Positions 61,808 through 64,000 of a stretch of DNA of 64,000 nucleotides are shown one piece after another. The DNA is from Demequina soli (GTDB lineage Bacteria; Actinomycetota; Actinomycetes; Actinomycetales; Demequinaceae): assembly GCF_000971195.1 (NCBI RefSeq), contig NZ_BBLZ01000004.1:1-64000 (forward strand), given 5' to 3'. Position 1 is the first letter of the stretch, and each line of letters begins with the position of its first letter. A program made the position numbers and the translations under genes. The notes under the pieces are model-generated. The model worked only from the letters and a program-made list of their open reading frames with translations. It did no database searches and was not told the DNA's origin.

Positions 61808-62107
61808 ATGGCAACGGATTACGACGCGCCGCGCAAGACCGACGACGAGATCTCGGCCGACTCGATCGAGGAGCTGAAGGCTCGTCGCGCGGACAAGACC
61901 TCCGGCGTGGTGGACGAGGACGAGACGGAGGCCGCCGAGGGCTTCGAGCTCCCGGGCGCCGACCTGTCGGGCGAGGAGCTCTCGGTCCGCGTGCTGCCCC
62001 CGCAGCAGGACGAGTTCACCTGCATGTCGTGCTTCCTGGTGCACCACCGCAGCCAGCTCGCGACGTTCAAGAACGACCAGCCGATCTGCTCGGAGTGCGC
62101 GGCCTGA
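61808..62107 (+). CDS. DUF4193 zinc-ribbon protein
   Basis: 99 residues. The N-terminal half is acidic and disordered; the C-terminal half holds a zinc ribbon CMSC ... CSEC. Conserved in actinobacteria beside dut; function unknown. RBS GGAAGG precedes ATG by about 12 bases. CACAAT (61727) may be its -10, giving a leader of roughly 75 bases. The dUTPase gene begins two bases after its stop. Confidence 0.9.
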   Translation: MATDYDAPRKTDDEISADSIEELKARRADKTSGVVDEDETEAAEGFELPGADLSGEELSVRVLPPQQDEFTCMSCFLVHHRSQLATFKNDQPICSECAA

Positions 62108-62109
62108 CG

Positions 62110-62571
62110 ATGGCCGACCTCGAGATCCTCGTCAGCACGACCGAGCCGGACGTGCCGCTCCCGCGCTACTCCCACCCGGGGGACGCGGGCGCGGACGTCA
62201 CCACGCGCATCGACGTCACCCTGGCGCCGGGGGAGCGGGCGACCGTCCCGACCGGGCTGAGGATCGCCCTGCCGGCCGGCTACGCCGCGTTCGTCCACCC
62301 CCGCTCGGGCCTCGCGGCCCGGCACGGGGTGACGATCGTCAACGCGCCCGGCACGGTCGACGCCGGGTACCGCGGCGAGATCGCCGTGACCCTGCTCAAC
62401 ACCGACCCCCACGAGCCCGTGACGCTCGCCAAGGGCGACCGCATCGCCCAGCTGGTCATCCAGCGGGTCGAGATCGCCGACTTCGTCGCCGTCGAGTCCC
62501 TCCCGGGCTCGCACCGTGGCGAGGGGGGCTTCGGCTCCACCGGCGTCGCGACCACCGAGGCGGCCCGGTGA
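62110..62571 (+). CDS. dut: dUTP diphosphatase
   Basis: 153 residues, trimeric dUTPase that keeps uracil out of DNA and supplies dUMP. All five motifs are visible: HPGDAGAD, PRSGLA, NAPGTVDAGYRGEI, DRIAQLV and SHRGEGGFGSTG. It lies in an operon with DUF4193, and its stop overlaps the OB-fold gene start (GTGA). Confidence 0.96.
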   Translation: MADLEILVSTTEPDVPLPRYSHPGDAGADVTTRIDVTLAPGERATVPTGLRIALPAGYAAFVHPRSGLAARHGVTIVNAPGTVDAGYRGEIAVTLLNTDPHEPVTLAKGDRIAQLVIQRVEIADFVAVESLPGSHRGEGGFGSTGVATTEAAR

Positions 62572-62852
62572 CCGTCACGCCCGTCGTCACGATCGCGGAG
62601 GTCGCCCCCCGCGAGATCGTCCACGTCGCCGGCCGCGTCGTCGCGATCCAGGTCGAGCCCAGCGACGCCCCGCCGGCGTTCACCGTGCGGCTCGACGACG
62701 GCACCGGCCGGATCGACGCCGTCTTCATGGGCCGCCGCGAGGTCCCCGGCATCGTCCCGGGCGCCCGCCTGCACCTCGAGGGCCGCGTGTGCGAGAGCGA
62801 GGCGCTCAAGCGCCTCTACAACCCGCGCTACGAGCTCGTCCCCACCGCATGA
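62568..62852 (+). CDS. OB-fold nucleic-acid-binding protein
   Basis: 94-residue protein with an OB-type fold: HVAGRVVAIQVEPSD, FTVRLDDGTGRIDAVFMGR and LHLEGRVCESE. Widely found between dut and DUF3159 genes in actinobacteria. It may bind single-stranded nucleic acid; the partner is unknown. Both ends overlap neighbours by four bases. Confidence 0.85.
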   Translation: MTVTPVVTIAEVAPREIVHVAGRVVAIQVEPSDAPPAFTVRLDDGTGRIDAVFMGRREVPGIVPGARLHLEGRVCESEALKRLYNPRYELVPTA

Positions 62853-63538
62853 CGGACGAGCAGCCCGCCGCCGACAGCCCGGCCGCGGACAGCCGCGCCG
62901 TGCGCCTGCTCGGCGGCGACACCTTCGACCTCCACGAGGCGATCGGCGGCTGGCGGGGCTTCATCGAGTCGTCCCTGCCGGGCATCGCGTTCGTCGCCGC
63001 GTACCTCGCGTGGGGCGGCTTCAAGGTCCCCGTGCTCGCGGCCGCGGCTGTCATGGCCGTCGTCGTGGCGCTCCGGCTCGTCCAGCGCACGCCCGTCACG
63101 CAGGCGCTCTCGGGCGCCGTCGGCGTGGTCATCGGCGCCGTGTGGGCCTGGCGGTCGGGCGACGCGTCCGGCTACTTCGTGCTCGGCCTGTGGACCAACG
63201 CGCTCTACCTCGTCGGCATCGTCGTGTCGATGGTCGTGGGCTGGCCCGTGGTCGGCATCGTGATGGGCCTCATCCGCGGCGAGGGCGCCGCGTGGCGCCG
63301 CGATCCCGCGGAGCGGCGCCGCTACCAGCTCGGCTCGGCCGTGCTGGCGGGCATGTTCGCCCTGCGGCTGGCGGTCCAGGTGCCGCTCTACCTCGCGGGA
63401 GCGGTGGCCGTGCTCGGCACCGCGAAGCTCGCGATGGGCCTGCCGCTCTTCGCGCTCACGCTGTGGGGCGTATGGCTGCTGGCCCGTGGCGAAGAACCTG
63501 CTCCAGGGACTTCGGCTCCGCCTCCGACGACACGATGA
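62849..63538 (+). CDS. DUF3159 membrane protein
   Basis: 229 residues with five or six transmembrane segments. DUF3159 hallmarks include FDLHEAIGGWRGFIESSLPG near the N-terminus and AWRRDPAERRRYQ in a central loop. Function unknown. The ATG overlaps the OB-fold gene stop (ATGA). Its last 83 bases overlap the convergent TrkA gene. Confidence 0.9.
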   Translation: MTDEQPAADSPAADSRAVRLLGGDTFDLHEAIGGWRGFIESSLPGIAFVAAYLAWGGFKVPVLAAAAVMAVVVALRLVQRTPVTQALSGAVGVVIGAVWAWRSGDASGYFVLGLWTNALYLVGIVVSMVVGWPVVGIVMGLIRGEGAAWRRDPAERRRYQLGSAVLAGMFALRLAVQVPLYLAGAVAVLGTAKLAMGLPLFALTLWGVWLLARGEEPAPGTSAPPPTTR

Positions 63539-64000
63539 ACATCAGCTCGTCGTGAGCCTCGAGGGTGTCGTCCGGCGTCGGCGCGATCGTGCGGTCGCCC
63601 CGGACGATGCACGACAGCACGATGTCGACGGGCCACTGGATCTCGCGCAGCAGGACGCCCACCACGGGTGACGAGGCGGGAAGCGTCACCTCGACCATCG
63701 ACGCGCCGGACTGCCGGAACGTGAACACGCGCACGAGGTCGCCGATCGCGACCGCCTCCTCGACCATCGCGGTCATGATGCGCGGCGTCGACACGGCGAC
63801 GTCGACGCCCCACTGGGCGTCGTACATCCACTCGTTGCGGGGATTGTTGACGCGCGCCACCGTGCGGGGAACGCCGAACTCGGTCTTGCACAGGAACGAC
63901 ACGACGAGGTTGGCCTTGTCGTCGCCCGTCGCGGCCACCACGACGTCCATGGTCTCGACCTGGGCGTCGCGCAGCGCGGACATCTCGCACACGTCGGCGA
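63456..64000 (-). CDS. TrkA-family potassium uptake regulatory subunit (5' end outside window)
   Basis: The visible 181 codons hold the end of an N-terminal RCK/TrkA-N Rossmann domain (VVVAATGDDKANLVVSFLC, then RVNNPRNEWMY) and a TrkA-C domain (EVTLPASSPVVGVLLREI, then DTLEAHDELMFIVS). Such proteins bind NAD(H) or ATP and gate a Trk/Ktr channel. The start codon lies beyond position 64000; an internal GTG at 63992 is not the real start. Confidence 0.88.
   Translation of the reverse strand, partial: ADVCEMSALRDAQVETMDVVVAATGDDKANLVVSFLCKTEFGVPRTVARVNNPRNEWMYDAQWGVDVAVSTPRIMTAMVEEAVAIGDLVRVFTFRQSGASMVEVTLPASSPVVGVLLREIQWPVDIVLSCIVRGDRTIAPTPDDTLEAHDELMFIVSSEAEPKSLEQVLRHGPAAIRPTA

Overview
The window is a very G+C-rich actinobacterial chromosome segment, dense with housekeeping genes and without insertion sequences, phage genes, CRISPR arrays, rRNA or recognisable tRNA genes. 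The combination of a cytochrome bcc-aa3 branch (ctaC/D/F, ctaE, qcrC/A/B), SepH, DUF3043, DUF4193, DUF3159, DUF4192 and DUF5998 proteins, a PknL/Rv2175c neighbourhood and a pyrophosphate-type phosphofructokinase suggests a member of the Micrococcales, perhaps near Cellulomonadaceae, Demequinaceae or Beutenbergiaceae. That placement is inference from gene content and style; no mycolic-acid genes are seen.

Layout. 1-5.2 kb: 2-oxoacid dehydrogenase E2 (cut by the window edge) and E3, a small unknown protein, leucyl aminopeptidase and dihydroorotate dehydrogenase. 5.3-11.1 kb: an accessory block with a TDT-family transporter, LysR regulator, phosphoribosyltransferase, aldo/keto reductase, glycosyltransferase and DUF3043 protein. 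11.1-30.5 kb: a respiration and cofactor block with quinolinate synthase, glycerate-kinase-like protein, ErpA, TusA plus an unusual cysteine-desulfurase homologue, cytochrome oxidase subunits, a UvrA paralogue, a K+ channel, superoxide dismutase, the bcc complex, a receiver-like protein, TrpD and a DnaQ/UvrC fusion. 30.7-38.7 kb: redox, acyl-CoA synthetase, glucokinase, acyltransferase, PPi-PFK and DAHP synthase. 38.8-44.9 kb: PASTA kinase, LysM lytic transglycosylase, Rv2175c-like protein, polyprenyl synthase and DUF4192 protein. 45-60.7 kb: primary sigma factor, transporters, ParE and ParC with small unknown genes between them, a phosphodiesterase and SepH. 60.8-64 kb: inositol-phosphatase family, DUF4193, dUTPase, OB-fold, DUF3159 and a TrkA protein cut by the window end.

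How the genes work together. CtaC/CtaD/CtaF/CtaE and QcrC/QcrA/QcrB form one respiratory supercomplex, split between two divergently oriented loci about 8 kb apart. Glucokinase, PPi-PFK and DAHP synthase lie in one direction and lead from glucose toward aromatic precursors. SigA, ParE/ParC and SepH form a replication, transcription and division cluster like that known around hrdB in Streptomyces.

The main things that the gene list does not explain are: (1) a 10-bp word, GGACGATGCG, present in 22 exact copies, 8 of them in the small intergenic fraction; (2) a primary sigma factor whose only start at a sensible distance from a strong ribosome binding site is ACG; (3) a cysteine-desulfurase homologue beside tusA without the PLP-binding lysine; (4) 9-bp-periodic GTCAC repeats resembling MtrA boxes at the LysM gene and, as an inverted pair, at 2.6 kb; and (5) very widespread leaderless-type promoters, about 20 in the window.
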